In this document: positions 8,498 through 17,706 of the stretch, in pieces | Layout of the letters: each line of letters starts with the position of its first letter | Numbering within the stretch: position 1 is the stretch's first letter | Assembly (NCBI GenBank): GCA_004211785.1 | Contig: SHBX01000003.1 | Location: forward strand, 1 to 64,000 | Length of the DNA stretch: 64,000 nucleotides | Reading direction: 5' to 3' | Source: Winogradskyella sp. | GTDB lineage: Bacteria; Bacteroidota; Bacteroidia; Flavobacteriales; Flavobacteriaceae | Program-made: the position numbers and the translations under genes | Notes under the pieces: model-generated | Told to the model about the DNA's origin: nothing | Database searches by the model: none | The model's input: only the letters and a program-made list of their open reading frames with translations

Positions 8498-9531
8498 TAT
8501 AATTGGTTTAATGTCTTTATTAGTTTTTGGTTCTCTACTTCTGTGCCAACTGTAAATCTCAAACAGTTTTCACATAAAGGCTGAGTAGTTCTATTACGAA
8601 CAACAATACCTTTTTCAATTAATTGGTCGTAACGTTGATTTGCATCATCAACTTTAACCAATAGAAAATTTGCATCAGATGTATATACTTTTTCTACGAA
8701 ACTGATAGTATTCAATGCTTCTAATAAATGTTCTCGTTGTTCAAGAATCATTTTGACTTCGGAATTAACTGTTTCAATTGTATTTAATCGATTGAGAGCG
8801 GCCTTTTGAGTTAGCTCGTTGATGTTGTATGGTGGTTTTATTCTATTAAGAACTGCAATAATTTCCTCGGAAGCGTAGCAAATTCCTAATCGAATTCCAG
8901 CTAAACCATAGGCTTTTGAAAGCGTTTGCGTCACCACAAGGTTTGGGAACTCATCTAATCGACTTAACCAACTCTCTTGGTTTGAAAAATCAATATAAGC
9001 TTCATCTATTACAACTATTCCTTTAAATCCGTTTAGCAATTCTTCAATTTTTGAAGCTTCAAAACTATTTGCTGTTGGATTATTTGGGGAACATAAGAAT
9101 AGAATCTTTGAATTCTTATTCTGAGCTTCTAGAATGTCGTCAACATTTGGTTCAAAATTTGTGTCTAAAATCACTTCTATAATGGCTATAGCATTAAGAT
9201 TTGCTAGTACAGAATACATGCCATAAGTTGGTGGTAATGTGATAATATTATCTTGATTTGGTTCACAAAACGCTCTTAAAATCAAATCTAAAACTTCGTC
9301 ACTACCGTTACCTAATAATATTTGATTTATTGGAATAGTTTTTAATTCACTTAATCTGGACTTGACTATTGTCTGTTGCGGATCGGGATATCTATTTACC
9401 TCTGACTCAAATGGATTTTCATTTGCATCAATAAATATCATCTCATTAGAAACTTCGGTATATTCATCTCTTGCTGAAGAATACGCTTTTAGGTTTTTAA
9501 TATTTTCCCTTAAAAGATTTTCTATGTTCAT
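8497..9531 (-). CDS. hisC: Histidinol-phosphate aminotransferase
   Basis: A 344-residue fold-type I PLP enzyme converting imidazole acetol phosphate to histidinol phosphate. Motifs: [16 protein letters not shown] near the start, [36 protein letters not shown], and the PLP lysine in [14 protein letters not shown]. The C-terminal [11 protein letters not shown] holds the substrate carboxylate arginine. It overlaps hisD by four bases. Confidence 0.96.
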   Translation of the reverse strand: MNIENLLRENIKNLKAYSSARDEYTEVSNEMIFIDANENPFESEVNRYPDPQQTIVKSRLSELKTIPINQILLGNGSDEVLDLILRAFCEPNQDNIITLPPTYGMYSVLANLNAIAIIEVILDTNFEPNVDDILEAQNKNSKILFLCSPNNPTANSFEASKIEELLNGFKGIVVIDEAYIDFSNQESWLSRLDEFPNLVVTQTLSKAYGLAGIRLGICYASEEIIAVLNRIKPPYNINELTQKAALNRLNTIETVNSEVKMILEQREHLLEALNTISFVEKVYTSDANFLLVKVDDANQRYDQLIEKGIVVRNRTTQPLCENCLRFTVGTEVENQKLIKTLNQL

Positions 9532-10817
9532 GATTCTAAATCTTTTAATCTTAATGTAACTGCATTTTTGTGTGCTTGCAAACCTTCAGCTTCTGCCATT
9601 AGTTCAATAACATTACCAATATTCTGAATGCCTTTTTTGGATATTTTCTGAAATGTTATACTCTTTTGAAAGCTATCTAAATTTACGCCAGAGTATGCTT
9701 TAGAAAAACCATTCGTTGGTAACGTATGATTAGTACCTGAGGCATAATCGCCAGCACTTTCTGGCGTATAGTTACCAATAAACACCGAGCCAGCATTCCT
9801 AATGTTATATGTAAAATAATCTTCATCTTTTACCACTAAAATTAAATGCTCTGGAGCATAAACATTGATAATATCAAGAAGGTTATACATGTCATTATCA
9901 AATAATATTGTTTTTGAATTTTTAATAGCTTGTTCAACTATAGTTTTACGCGGTAAATCTAAAATCTGATTTTTAACTTCTAAGCTAACTTCTTCTAGTA
10001 AAGTTTTAGAGTTGGTTACAAGAATAACCTGACTGTCTGTACCATGTTCTGCCTGACTCAATAAATCTGAAGCTACATAACGTGCATTAGCACTATCATC
10101 TGCAACAATCATCAATTCACTAGGACCAGCCGGCATATCGATAGCTACACCATATTTTGTAGCTAATTGTTTAGCAACAGTAACATATTGATTTCCTGGA
10201 CCAAAGATTTTATAAACTTTTGGAATGGACTCAGTTCCGAAAGTCATTCCAGCAATAGCTTGTATTCCACCAACTTTTAGGACTTTATTGATACCACATA
10301 ACTGTGCAGTATATAAAATTTCATCAGCTACTTTACCTTCTTTATTTGGTGGTGTACATAATATAATATCTCTACAACCTGCAATTTTTGCAGGTATAGC
10401 AAGCATTAAAATAGTAGAAAATAATGGTGCCGTACCACCAGGAATATATAATCCAACTTTATCTATTGCGCGCTTTTCTTGCCAACAAATAACACCTTTT
10501 GTGGTTTCAACAGATAATCTATCTGTTTTTTGTGCAGAATGAAATTTACTGATATTAGATTTTGCAAATTGAATGGCTTCTTTTAATTCTTCTGACAACT
10601 TAGATTTAGCAGCTAGAATATCGTCAAAAGATACTTCTATGTTATCTACATCTACATTATCAAACTTTGATGTATAATTCTTGACAGCAATATCACCAGT
10701 TTCTTCAATAGTATTAAAAACTTCAATAACTGTAGCTTCAATATCTTCAACTGTTTTGGTTGGGCGCTTTAGGATATCAACCCAATCTTGGCGTTTAGGA
10801 TTTTCAAATAACTTCAT
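9528..10817 (-). CDS. hisD: Histidinol dehydrogenase
   Basis: A 429-residue NAD- and zinc-dependent enzyme for the last two oxidations of histidine synthesis. Visible: VGLYIPGGTAPLFSTILM, KIFGPGNQYVTVAK, MPAGPSELMIVAD, LLSQAEHGTDSQ with the zinc-site His, and SAGDYASGTNHTLPT. Length is standard. It overlaps the end of hisG by one base. Confidence 0.97.
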   Translation of the reverse strand: MKLFENPKRQDWVDILKRPTKTVEDIEATVIEVFNTIEETGDIAVKNYTSKFDNVDVDNIEVSFDDILAAKSKLSEELKEAIQFAKSNISKFHSAQKTDRLSVETTKGVICWQEKRAIDKVGLYIPGGTAPLFSTILMLAIPAKIAGCRDIILCTPPNKEGKVADEILYTAQLCGINKVLKVGGIQAIAGMTFGTESIPKVYKIFGPGNQYVTVAKQLATKYGVAIDMPAGPSELMIVADDSANARYVASDLLSQAEHGTDSQVILVTNSKTLLEEVSLEVKNQILDLPRKTIVEQAIKNSKTILFDNDMYNLLDIINVYAPEHLILVVKDEDYFTYNIRNAGSVFIGNYTPESAGDYASGTNHTLPTNGFSKAYSGVNLDSFQKSITFQKISKKGIQNIGNVIELMAEAEGLQAHKNAVTLRLKDLES

Positions 10818-11674
10818 TATAATACCATATTTTCAATTGGGCAAACAAGAATACCTTCAGCTCCATTGATTTTGAGTTCATCAATAACATTCCAAAAATC
10901 ATTTTTATTGATTACCGAGTGCAACGAACTCCAGCCTTCTTTTGCAAGAGGCAAAATTGTTGGGCTATTCATACCTGGTAGTATATTTACGATTTCGTCT
11001 AGTTTTTCATTTGGTGCATTAAGTAATACGTATTTGTTTTCTCTTCCTCGTAAAACAGACTTTAAACGGAATTGTATCTTATTTATAATTGCTTGATTTT
11101 CTTCAGAAATCATAGGGGAAGTCGCTAACACAGCTTCAGATTTAAGCAGAACTTCAATTTCTTTTAAGCCGTTCTTGAACAAGGTGCTTCCACTAGAAAC
11201 AATGTCACAAATGCCATCTGCTAGACCAATGTTGGGAGCAATTTCAACCGAGCCGTTAATTATGTGGAGATTAGCATTAACCCTTGCTTTATCCAAAAAT
11301 TGATTGACCGTATTTGGATATGATGTTGCGATACGTTTTCCTTCTAAGTCTTTTAAACTTTTAGCGTTTGAAGATTTTGGGACAGCAATAGACACTTTGC
11401 ATTTTGAAAAACCTAAACGCTCAACGATGGTTAAGTCATTTCCTTTTTCAATCAATACGTTTTCGCCAATTATGGCTGCATCTACAACGCCATCTCTTAA
11501 ATATTGAGGTATGTCGCCGTTTCTAAGGTAAAAGACCTCTAAAGGAAAGTTTCTGGCCGATGCTTTGAGCTGGTCTTTGCCGTTGTCTACAGAAATATCA
11601 ATAGCTTTTAAAATTTTCATTGAGTCTTCGTTAAGTCGACCCGATTTTTGCACTGCAATTTTTAATTTATTCAT
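10817..11674 (-). CDS. hisG: ATP phosphoribosyltransferase (long form)
   Basis: First enzyme and feedback-controlled step of histidine synthesis, 285 residues. I place the start at 11674 (MNKLKIAVQKSGRLNEDSM), where homologues begin; an in-frame ATG at 11728 would add 18 residues but lies inside the attenuator hairpin. Motifs: DAAIIGENVLIEKG, IATSYPNTVNQFL, GSVEIAPNIGLADGICDIVSSG. The extra C-terminal domain, ending in NGAEGILVCPIENMV, makes this the long HisG form that binds histidine itself and needs no HisZ. Confidence 0.95.
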   Translation of the reverse strand: MNKLKIAVQKSGRLNEDSMKILKAIDISVDNGKDQLKASARNFPLEVFYLRNGDIPQYLRDGVVDAAIIGENVLIEKGNDLTIVERLGFSKCKVSIAVPKSSNAKSLKDLEGKRIATSYPNTVNQFLDKARVNANLHIINGSVEIAPNIGLADGICDIVSSGSTLFKNGLKEIEVLLKSEAVLATSPMISEENQAIINKIQFRLKSVLRGRENKYVLLNAPNEKLDEIVNILPGMNSPTILPLAKEGWSSLHSVINKNDFWNVIDELKINGAEGILVCPIENMVL

Positions 11675-11718
11675 TTTTAAGTTGGAAAAGTCTGAAAAAT
11701 AGATGCGCTTTAAAAACA

Positions 11719-11751
11719 AAAAACCCATCTGAATTTATCAAACGGGTTTTT
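11719..11751 (-). terminator. his attenuator terminator
   Basis: Read on the minus strand, AAAAACCC pairs with GGGTTTTT, extended inward by six more pairs (two of them G-U), with a TAAAT loop; a T-rich tract follows. It lies between the leader peptide stop and hisG, exactly where an attenuator is expected. When His-tRNA is plentiful the leader is translated quickly and this hairpin should stop transcription. Confidence 0.85.
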
Positions 11752-11781
11752 AAATATATTTTGAAATTATTCAATACATCT

Positions 11782-11835
11782 TCACCTCGCTTGAGCGATT
11801 AAATGAAAATGATGATGTAATTGAGTAATAGTCAT
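11782..11835 (-). CDS. hisL: his operon leader peptide
   Basis: A 17-codon ORF reading MTITQLHHHFHLIAQAR, with four histidine codons in five (HHHFH) and a TGA stop 31 bases before the attenuator hairpin. This is the classical arrangement for transcription attenuation by ribosome stalling on His codons. It is the only ORF of the right size and orientation between the SPFH gene and hisG. Confidence 0.9.
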   Translation of the reverse strand: MTITQLHHHFHLIAQAR

Positions 11836-11899
11836 GTCTTTTTTTGTTGAAACAAATTTTCAGAAAAATTTATTACAATTCCAAGTGTTTAACAAACTT

Positions 11900-12712
11900 T
11901 TATTGATTTCCTAGAATAATAGGCATTCCGCTTTCGCCAGAACCAATGATAACTACCTTGCTATTAGGAGATTCTGCTAATTTTGTAGTAGCTTCTATAC
12001 CTTTATCCTGTAGAATTTTATCCGTTAAAGAAGCACTTAAGATTTTGTTTGCATCTGCTTTACCTTGTGCTTCGATACGCTGCTTTTGTGCTTCTTTGTC
12101 CGCAGTAACCAATCTAAATTCGTACTCCAAAGACTCCTGTTCTTGTTTTAATTTACGCTCAATAGCATCCTTAATTGTTGGTGGTAGTTGAACATCCTCA
12201 ACTAAAACTCTTTTAACTATTAAAAATTGTCCTTCTAATAGTTTAGTGACTTCATCTAAAATTTCTTGCTCAATAACATCTCTTTTACTTGAGTATAATT
12301 GCTCTGGTGTATAACGCCCAACTACACTTCTTGCTGCTGCATTAATAGCTGGGTCTAAAAGTTCGTTTTCATAATCTTCCCCTTTAGTTTTAATAAGCTT
12401 ACCCAAGTTACTATATTCAGGCTCGTACCAAATTGTACCGTTAACTTTAACCTCTAATCCATTTACAGAAAGTACATTCATATTATCTGAAATTGACTGC
12501 TGTCTAACTTTGCGAATAATCATATCATTCCAAGGAGCAACAACATGAAAACCTTCCCCGTAAGTTTTTTCGGTATTAATACCATTTCCTAAGCGCTCAA
12601 AAATAACACCACCTTCACCCGGTCCTATAGTTACAGCAGATTTAGCTATTAATATTATTAATACGACTACTGCTATTAAAATAGGTAATCCAATTTTTGG
12701 TAATTTTTCCAT
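11900..12712 (-). CDS. SPFH/prohibitin-family membrane protein
   Basis: A 270-residue prohibitin-like protein. One N-terminal membrane helix (about residues 8-24) anchors an SPFH domain (about 25-200) with VTIGPGEGGVIFERLGNG, GFHVVAPWND and VNGTIWYEPEY. A charged helical segment rich in Glu, Lys and Ala follows (VTADKEAQKQRIEAQGKADA), as in stomatins and prohibitins, then a hydrophobic C-terminus. Such proteins form ring assemblies at the membrane and in bacteria often modulate membrane proteases. It is last in a run that starts with fabG, 11 bases after the VWA-like gene. Confidence 0.88.
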   Translation of the reverse strand: MEKLPKIGLPILIAVVVLIILIAKSAVTIGPGEGGVIFERLGNGINTEKTYGEGFHVVAPWNDMIIRKVRQQSISDNMNVLSVNGLEVKVNGTIWYEPEYSNLGKLIKTKGEDYENELLDPAINAAARSVVGRYTPEQLYSSKRDVIEQEILDEVTKLLEGQFLIVKRVLVEDVQLPPTIKDAIERKLKQEQESLEYEFRLVTADKEAQKQRIEAQGKADANKILSASLTDKILQDKGIEATTKLAESPNSKVVIIGSGESGMPIILGNQ

Positions 12713-12723
12713 GTCTTTATTTT

Positions 12724-14754
12724 TTAAATTAATCCGTTATATTTTCTTATAAACCATTCCAAAGATAAGGCTAAAGCAATTAATCCAAGTAAGTATTTCC
12801 AATCTATTATTGGTATTGTATTACGTTTACTTTTCTGAATTGTTGCATAACGCGTATCATTAAGCAAACTATCTACAAGATTATTTGCTTGATTGCTATA
12901 AAACGATTTACCATTTGTACTAGTCGCTAAACTGTTAAGCTTTGTTACATCTGCGTTTAAGAATTGCTGTTCTACATTGTATTCCAAAACTTTAAATATA
13001 CCCGATGCTGAAACTGGCTCATCTTGATTTTTAACTGTAAAACTATAATCTCCTGGTGAAATACCGCTTAAATCTATTCTGTACGAAGCGTTTTTAAGTA
13101 ATAATGGTAGCGTATTTGTTTCATTAGTATCATTGTTTTTATATGCTACTTGTAGATTGGCATTGCCATCAAATTCATAATTCTTGTTGAAAAATTGAGC
13201 GCTTAGAATAATGGTTTCATTCTGATTATAAAACGATTTATAATCTAGATTTAATCGATTTCTTTTCTTATTTGAGCTAAGGTATTGCGTCAATTTACCA
13301 ATGAAATTATCAAAACTAGAAAAATCATCTGTATCTAGGTAACTTTGTACTCGCCATCTCCAAATGCCTTCACCACTTAATAAGGCATGTTTTTGACCAT
13401 CTGCTTCAAAAGTGCTTAAAAGCGGTGCGTCTATATTAACGCCATTCACTGTTTTAAATAATAATGTTTCCTCAGGAACTTTAAACGTCACCATACCAAA
13501 CTCAGATTGTAATGGCGGATAATTATCAAATGTAATATTGTCAATTATAAATGTGCCATAATTTGTATTTACTGCAGGTTGAAATTCTTCCGATTGATTT
13601 GTCACTTCCTGAAAAAAGTATGCCTGACTATCATTTACGATATCAAAATCTGTAGTATTACCAGTTACAGTAAATGTATTGAGTTTTAATTCAGAAATTC
13701 TCTCTAATACATTGCTAAAGTCATTAGTCGGTTGATATAATATAACTAATTGAAAATCATTTAGTTTTAAAATTGCATCATTAGGTTTTAAAATCGTAAC
13801 ACTACGCTGCTCATTACTTTCTATAGACTTCTTCAGGGCTCCTAAATCTGGATGTAAACCATCAGCAATAAGTGCAATATTTGTCTTCTGATCAATGATT
13901 TCTACGCCGAAATTTTTGTAATTATTGACCTTGTTTTTTTCGTTCTCAAGAGGTAATATTTCTACCTTATAAGTTCTAACACCAACTTGACTTGCATTTA
14001 GTGTTGTATTTATTATCTCTGATGGTTTTGAATTATCTAAAGTGATATTTTTAGTAAATAAAACCACATTTCCTGAGCGAATTCTGAGTTGACTAGTAAC
14101 ACTTTTCTCTCCCGAATAATTGACAATAACTTCTACAGGAAAGCGATTTTTGAGGTATGCAAAACGATTGACATTGACTTGCTGTAACCTTAAGTCTGAA
14201 AAACTTGTCGTGTCACCCAAAATAACAGGAAACATGGCTTGCTTGTTTTTCTTTGCAGAATACATATAATCGTTACCTAAAGTCTGGTTACCATCCGAAA
14301 TTAGTATTACTGGTGCAATTTGTCCTTTATATAGTTCATTATAGCTTTTAAAAAAACTAGAAAAATTTGACTGGTTATCCTTAAAACTAATTGAGTCTAA
14401 TGGTGATGTTGTGTTACCAAACTTGTATGTTTCTATATTAAATCTATCCAGCAAACGTGCGTTAGTAGATACATCATCATAAATCTGTCGAGCAATTTCA
14501 TCTTGTTTTAAATAAGCAATAGATTCTGAATTATCAAGAGCTATTATGAGATTTGGCTTTTCTTCATAATAACTTACAGCTTCAAATTTCGGGTTTATTA
14601 AAAGCAATAGCATACTAAAAACTGTTACAAACCTAAGAACAGTTAACACATACCTATACTTGGTATACTTAGCCTTATAGACATACTGAAAAAGCGCTAG
14701 TAAAAGCGCTAATATTCCAGATAGTATAAGATATACAATTATGCTGTTTGCCAA
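12724..14754 (-). CDS. Large membrane protein with von Willebrand A-like domain
   Basis: A 676-residue protein with two N-terminal membrane helices (about 4-25 and 36-53) and one near the C-terminus (about 650-665). Between them lies a large periplasmic region. It starts with a VWA-like domain: LIIALDNSESIA gives a MIDAS-type DxSxS at D74, S76, S78, and VILISDGNQTLGND a further acidic position. The middle has Ig-like beta-rich sequence and the rest resembles the uncharacterised VWA/glutamine-amidotransferase-like membrane proteins of Bacteroidota. Function unknown. It sits between two small exported proteins and the SPFH gene with 3 and 11 bases of spacing, which suggests a joint envelope role. 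Confidence 0.78.
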   Translation of the reverse strand: MANSIIVYLILSGILALLLALFQYVYKAKYTKYRYVLTVLRFVTVFSMLLLLINPKFEAVSYYEEKPNLIIALDNSESIAYLKQDEIARQIYDDVSTNARLLDRFNIETYKFGNTTSPLDSISFKDNQSNFSSFFKSYNELYKGQIAPVILISDGNQTLGNDYMYSAKKNKQAMFPVILGDTTSFSDLRLQQVNVNRFAYLKNRFPVEVIVNYSGEKSVTSQLRIRSGNVVLFTKNITLDNSKPSEIINTTLNASQVGVRTYKVEILPLENEKNKVNNYKNFGVEIIDQKTNIALIADGLHPDLGALKKSIESNEQRSVTILKPNDAILKLNDFQLVILYQPTNDFSNVLERISELKLNTFTVTGNTTDFDIVNDSQAYFFQEVTNQSEEFQPAVNTNYGTFIIDNITFDNYPPLQSEFGMVTFKVPEETLLFKTVNGVNIDAPLLSTFEADGQKHALLSGEGIWRWRVQSYLDTDDFSSFDNFIGKLTQYLSSNKKRNRLNLDYKSFYNQNETIILSAQFFNKNYEFDGNANLQVAYKNNDTNETNTLPLLLKNASYRIDLSGISPGDYSFTVKNQDEPVSASGIFKVLEYNVEQQFLNADVTKLNSLATSTNGKSFYSNQANNLVDSLLNDTRYATIQKSKRNTIPIIDWKYLLGLIALALSLEWFIRKYNGLI

Positions 14755-14757
14755 TAG

Positions 14758-15303
14758 TTATTTTACTTTTAAAATATCAAATGAATTCAGGAATCGCTCA
14801 ATACTAGCATTGCCGTCATTAGACTTTACACAGACAACTTGAGATATAAACATCACATTATCAACGAGATATGCATTTATATACATATAACCCATTGAGA
14901 TTTCAATCTTAATTTCCCTTCCAGGATAACCGTTATGCTTTATTTTTTTATCATAAAGCAGTGCGCCATTTACATTACTTACTGCGCCTTCAACAGCACC
15001 ATCTAAAACATTATTTTTGTAATCTGAATCCACACCTTCAAACTGATCTTCAGGGTAGTCTGAACGAATTACAGAATATACTGCATTATCATCGGGTAAA
15101 ATTGATGGAGAATACATTACCATATGCATGTCTAATTCTCCAACTGCTGTATTAATTTTTTGAACAGAGCGCTTTGGTTCACTAGGGAAATTAGCAATAA
15201 AAGCTAAATCATCAGATTTATACCTATCCCAATCTTGTGAAAAACTTATACCTGTTATAAATACAATAGCTACTAATGCAAAAAATATTTTTTTCATAGT
15301 CAT
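14758..15303 (-). CDS. Exported protein of unknown function, paralogue of the next gene upstream
   Basis: A 181-residue protein with signal peptide (MKKIFFALVAIVFITGISFSQ; cleavage likely after ISFS). Two start codons lie two codons apart; the second, at 15297, gives the more usual signal peptide. The mature part contains AFIANFPSEPKRSVQKI, GAVEGAVSNVNGALLYDKKI and a C-terminal FLNSFDILK. The same landmarks recur in order in the 15321 gene, so the two arose by tandem duplication. No catalytic motif is visible. Confidence 0.75.
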   Translation of the reverse strand: MTMKKIFFALVAIVFITGISFSQDWDRYKSDDLAFIANFPSEPKRSVQKINTAVGELDMHMVMYSPSILPDDNAVYSVIRSDYPEDQFEGVDSDYKNNVLDGAVEGAVSNVNGALLYDKKIKHNGYPGREIKIEISMGYMYINAYLVDNVMFISQVVCVKSNDGNASIERFLNSFDILKVK

Positions 15304-15320
15304 AAATTTAAAGAAGATTA

Positions 15321-15869
15321 CTACGGTTTTACATTTATCAACTCTAAGGAGTCAAAAAAACGTTTTGAATTTAAGTTATCTTCATTTTCTTCTGTGTAAA
15401 TAACTTGTGCTAGATATAGTTTAATACCCACTAAGATGACTTTCATTTGTATTATAAAGCCTCCCTCAATAGAAATCTTAATCATCCTACCTCTATATCC
15501 ATTCAAAAATATTTTCTTTTCTGAGGCTAAGGTGCCTTTAGTATTTGTTACTGCACCATTTACACTATTGTCTAGAACTTCATTTTGCATTTCTGCAGAT
15601 TCTAGTTTATTAGGAAAAAATGAATTTGGATACTCAGTAAATGATGACATGTATATAATATTTGTGTCATCAGTAGTCTGCAAAGTATATGTGTACATTT
15701 TTACAGTTCCTTTATCAGTAGGTACATCCTGATCTGCTTTTTCAGGTTGGCTTGGAAAATTTATGATATAAGCCGCATCATTGTCTTTTATTTTAATCCA
15801 ATCAGAATTTTGTGCAAAAATTGCTTGAACATTAAAAACGAATAATAATAATAGAACACTTCTTTTCAT
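15321..15869 (-). CDS. Exported protein of unknown function, tandem paralogue
   Basis: A 182-residue exported protein with signal peptide (MKRSVLLLLFVFNVQAIFAQ). It shares its layout with the downstream neighbour: AYIINFPSQPEKADQ, SVNGAVTNTKGTLASEKKIFLNGYRGR, and FFDSLELINVK at the end. Identity is moderate, so the duplication is not recent. The pair lies 17-18 bases apart within the fabG to SPFH run. Function not known. Confidence 0.75.
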   Translation of the reverse strand: MKRSVLLLLFVFNVQAIFAQNSDWIKIKDNDAAYIINFPSQPEKADQDVPTDKGTVKMYTYTLQTTDDTNIIYMSSFTEYPNSFFPNKLESAEMQNEVLDNSVNGAVTNTKGTLASEKKIFLNGYRGRMIKISIEGGFIIQMKVILVGIKLYLAQVIYTEENEDNLNSKRFFDSLELINVKP

Positions 15870-15887
15870 TTTTCGAAATCTTTTGAA

Positions 15888-16634
15888 TTAAGTTAACATT
15901 CCTCCGTCAACATTAAGCGTTTGTCCAGTGACATAAGCACTTAAATCACTCGCTAAATACACACAAGCATTTGCAATATCTTCAGGAGTACCTCCACGTT
16001 TCAAAGGAATTGCGTTTCTCCAACCTTTTACAGTTTCCTCATCTAGTTTTGCTGTCATTTCGGTTTCAATAAAACCAGGTGCAATGACATTACTTCTAAT
16101 ATTTCTCGAGCCAAGCTCTAAAGCTACAGATTTTGAAAACCCAATAATACCTGCTTTTGAAGCTGCATAATTGGTCTGACCAGCATTACCCTTGACGCCA
16201 ACAACAGAACTCATGTTAATGATAGAACCTTTACGTTGTTTTAGCATAGTGCGTTGCACAGCTTTGGTCATGTTAAATACAGACTTAAGGTTGACTTCAA
16301 TCACCTTATCAAAATCTTCCTCTCCCATACGCATTAACAAGTTATCCTTAGTTATACCTGCGTTGTTAATTAATATGTCTATACCTCCAAAATCTTCTAA
16401 AACATCTTCAGCTAATTTTTGAGCTTGATCAAAACTAGCAGCATTACTTTGGTACCCTTTTGCTTTGATTCCTTTTGAATTCAAATCTTTTTCAAGTTCG
16501 TTTGCCGCTTCAACGGAAGAACTGTATGTAAATGCAACATTTGCACCATGCTCTGCAAAAATCTCTGCAATACCTTTTCCAATGCCTCTTGAAGCTCCTG
16601 TTATGATTGCTGTTTTACCTTCTAATAATTTCAT
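15888..16634 (-). CDS. fabG: 3-oxoacyl-ACP reductase
   Basis: A 248-residue short-chain dehydrogenase that reduces 3-oxoacyl-ACP in fatty acid synthesis. I use the ATG at 16634 (MKLLEGKTAIITGASRGIG); a start 13 codons upstream would add residues absent from the family. Cofactor loop TGASRGIG at 12-19, NNAG at 90-93, and the Ser143-Tyr156-Lys160 triad (MSSVVGVKGNAGQTNYAASK). The C-terminal GQTLNVDGGM is typical of FabG. It is the first gene of the run that continues through the exported pair. Confidence 0.93.
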   Translation of the reverse strand: MKLLEGKTAIITGASRGIGKGIAEIFAEHGANVAFTYSSSVEAANELEKDLNSKGIKAKGYQSNAASFDQAQKLAEDVLEDFGGIDILINNAGITKDNLLMRMGEEDFDKVIEVNLKSVFNMTKAVQRTMLKQRKGSIINMSSVVGVKGNAGQTNYAASKAGIIGFSKSVALELGSRNIRSNVIAPGFIETEMTAKLDEETVKGWRNAIPLKRGGTPEDIANACVYLASDLSAYVTGQTLNVDGGMLT

Positions 16635-16670
16635 ATGGTTAGATAGTCTATGATTAATACTTATGTATTT

Positions 16671-16678
16671 CAAATATA
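16671..16678 (-). promoter_or_regulatory. Putative minus-7 box of fabG
   Basis: Minus strand reads TATATTTG, a full match to TAnnTTTG, 36 bases before the fabG start and just downstream of the sucD terminator. No clear TTG is seen at the minus-33 position. Confidence 0.38.
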
Positions 16679-16702
16679 TAAATTACAAATTGCATGAAAT
16701 AA

Positions 16703-16732
16703 AAAAACCTTACAAGATTTTGTAAGGTTTTT
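16703..16732 (-). terminator. sucD terminator
   Basis: A perfect 13-bp stem (AAAAACCTTACAA / TTGTAAGGTTTTT) with a GATT loop and flanking A and T tracts, starting 18 bases after the sucD stop codon in the direction of transcription. Confidence 0.85.
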
Positions 16733-16750
16733 AACAGTGTTATAATAAGA

Positions 16751-17623
16751 TTAGCCTAATACTTCAGCTACTTTCTTTCCTATTTCAGCAGGAGAATCTA
16801 CAACGTGTATTCCACATGCTCTCATAATTTTCTTTTTAGCTTGGGCTGTATCATCACTACCTCCAACTATAGCTCCAGCATGACCCATTGTACGTCCTGC
16901 AGGTGCAGTTTCTCCAGCGATAAAACCAATTACTGGCTTATGACTACCGCTATTCTTATACCATTCTGCAGCGTCAGCTTCTAATTGACCTCCAATTTCA
17001 CCAATCATTACAACAGCTTCAGTTTCTGGATCATTGATTAAAAGTTCAACAGCTTCTTTTGTTGTTGTACCGATAATTGGGTCACCACCAATACCAATCG
17101 CTGTTGTAATTCCTAATCCTTGTTTTACAACTTGGTCTGCAGCTTCATAAGTTAATGTTCCAGATTTTGAAACTATACCAACTTTTCCTGATTTAAAAAC
17201 AAATCCTGGCATAATACCAACTTTAGCTTCACCTGGTGTTATAACGCCTGGACAGTTTGGACCAACTAAACGGCAATTTCTGTCTTTAATATAATCAGCA
17301 GCTTTAATCATATCCGCAACTGGGATACCTTCTGTAATAGTAATGATTACTTTGATGCCGGCGTCAGCAGCTTCCATAATTGCATCTGCAGCAAATGCTG
17401 GCGGAACAAAAATAATGCTTGTATCTGCTCCTACTTTTTCTACAGCTTCAGAAACTGTATTAAAAACTGGTCTGTCAAGATGGGTTTGCCCACCTTTTCC
17501 TGGTGTCACACCACCTACAACATTTGTGCCGTATTCTATCATTTGACCAGCATGAAAAGTACCTTCGCTACCAGTAAAACCTTGTACAATTATATTAGAA
17601 TCTTTATTAACTAAAACGCTCAT
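16751..17623 (-). CDS. sucD: Succinate-CoA ligase, alpha subunit
   Basis: A 290-residue subunit that binds CoA and carries the phosphohistidine in the succinyl-CoA to succinate step of the TCA cycle. Motifs: [14 protein letters not shown] near residue 12, [25 protein letters not shown], and the active-site histidine in [10 protein letters not shown] near residue 245. The beta subunit is not in the window, which is common in flavobacteria where sucC lies elsewhere. It has its own promoter candidate and terminator. Confidence 0.95.
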   Translation of the reverse strand: MSVLVNKDSNIIVQGFTGSEGTFHAGQMIEYGTNVVGGVTPGKGGQTHLDRPVFNTVSEAVEKVGADTSIIFVPPAFAADAIMEAADAGIKVIITITEGIPVADMIKAADYIKDRNCRLVGPNCPGVITPGEAKVGIMPGFVFKSGKVGIVSKSGTLTYEAADQVVKQGLGITTAIGIGGDPIIGTTTKEAVELLINDPETEAVVMIGEIGGQLEADAAEWYKNSGSHKPVIGFIAGETAPAGRTMGHAGAIVGGSDDTAQAKKKIMRACGIHVVDSPAEIGKKVAEVLG

Positions 17624-17656
17624 TTAATTTAGAATTTTTATTCGTTTAAAACGTTG

Positions 17657-17664
17657 CAAAAATA
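17657..17664 (-). promoter_or_regulatory. Putative minus-7 box of sucD
   Basis: Minus strand reads TATTTTTG, a full match to TAnnTTTG, 33 bases before the sucD start codon. Confidence 0.38.
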
Positions 17665-17706
17665 AGTCTTTTGATACGTATTAACGAAGTGTTTTTAAAT
17701 ATTATT

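Noticed and set aside
10225-10542. 105-codon plus-strand ORF opposite hisD
   Set aside because: hisD is complete and conserved on the other strand; no promoter or family match for the ORF.
11675-11728. An 18-codon upstream extension of hisG starting at an ATG
   Set aside because: It lies in the attenuator hairpin and has no counterpart in HisG proteins; MNKLKIAVQKSGRL at 11674 is the family start.
16635-16673. A 13-codon extension of fabG
   Set aside because: It runs into the predicted promoter box and the FabG family begins at MKLLEGKTAIITG.
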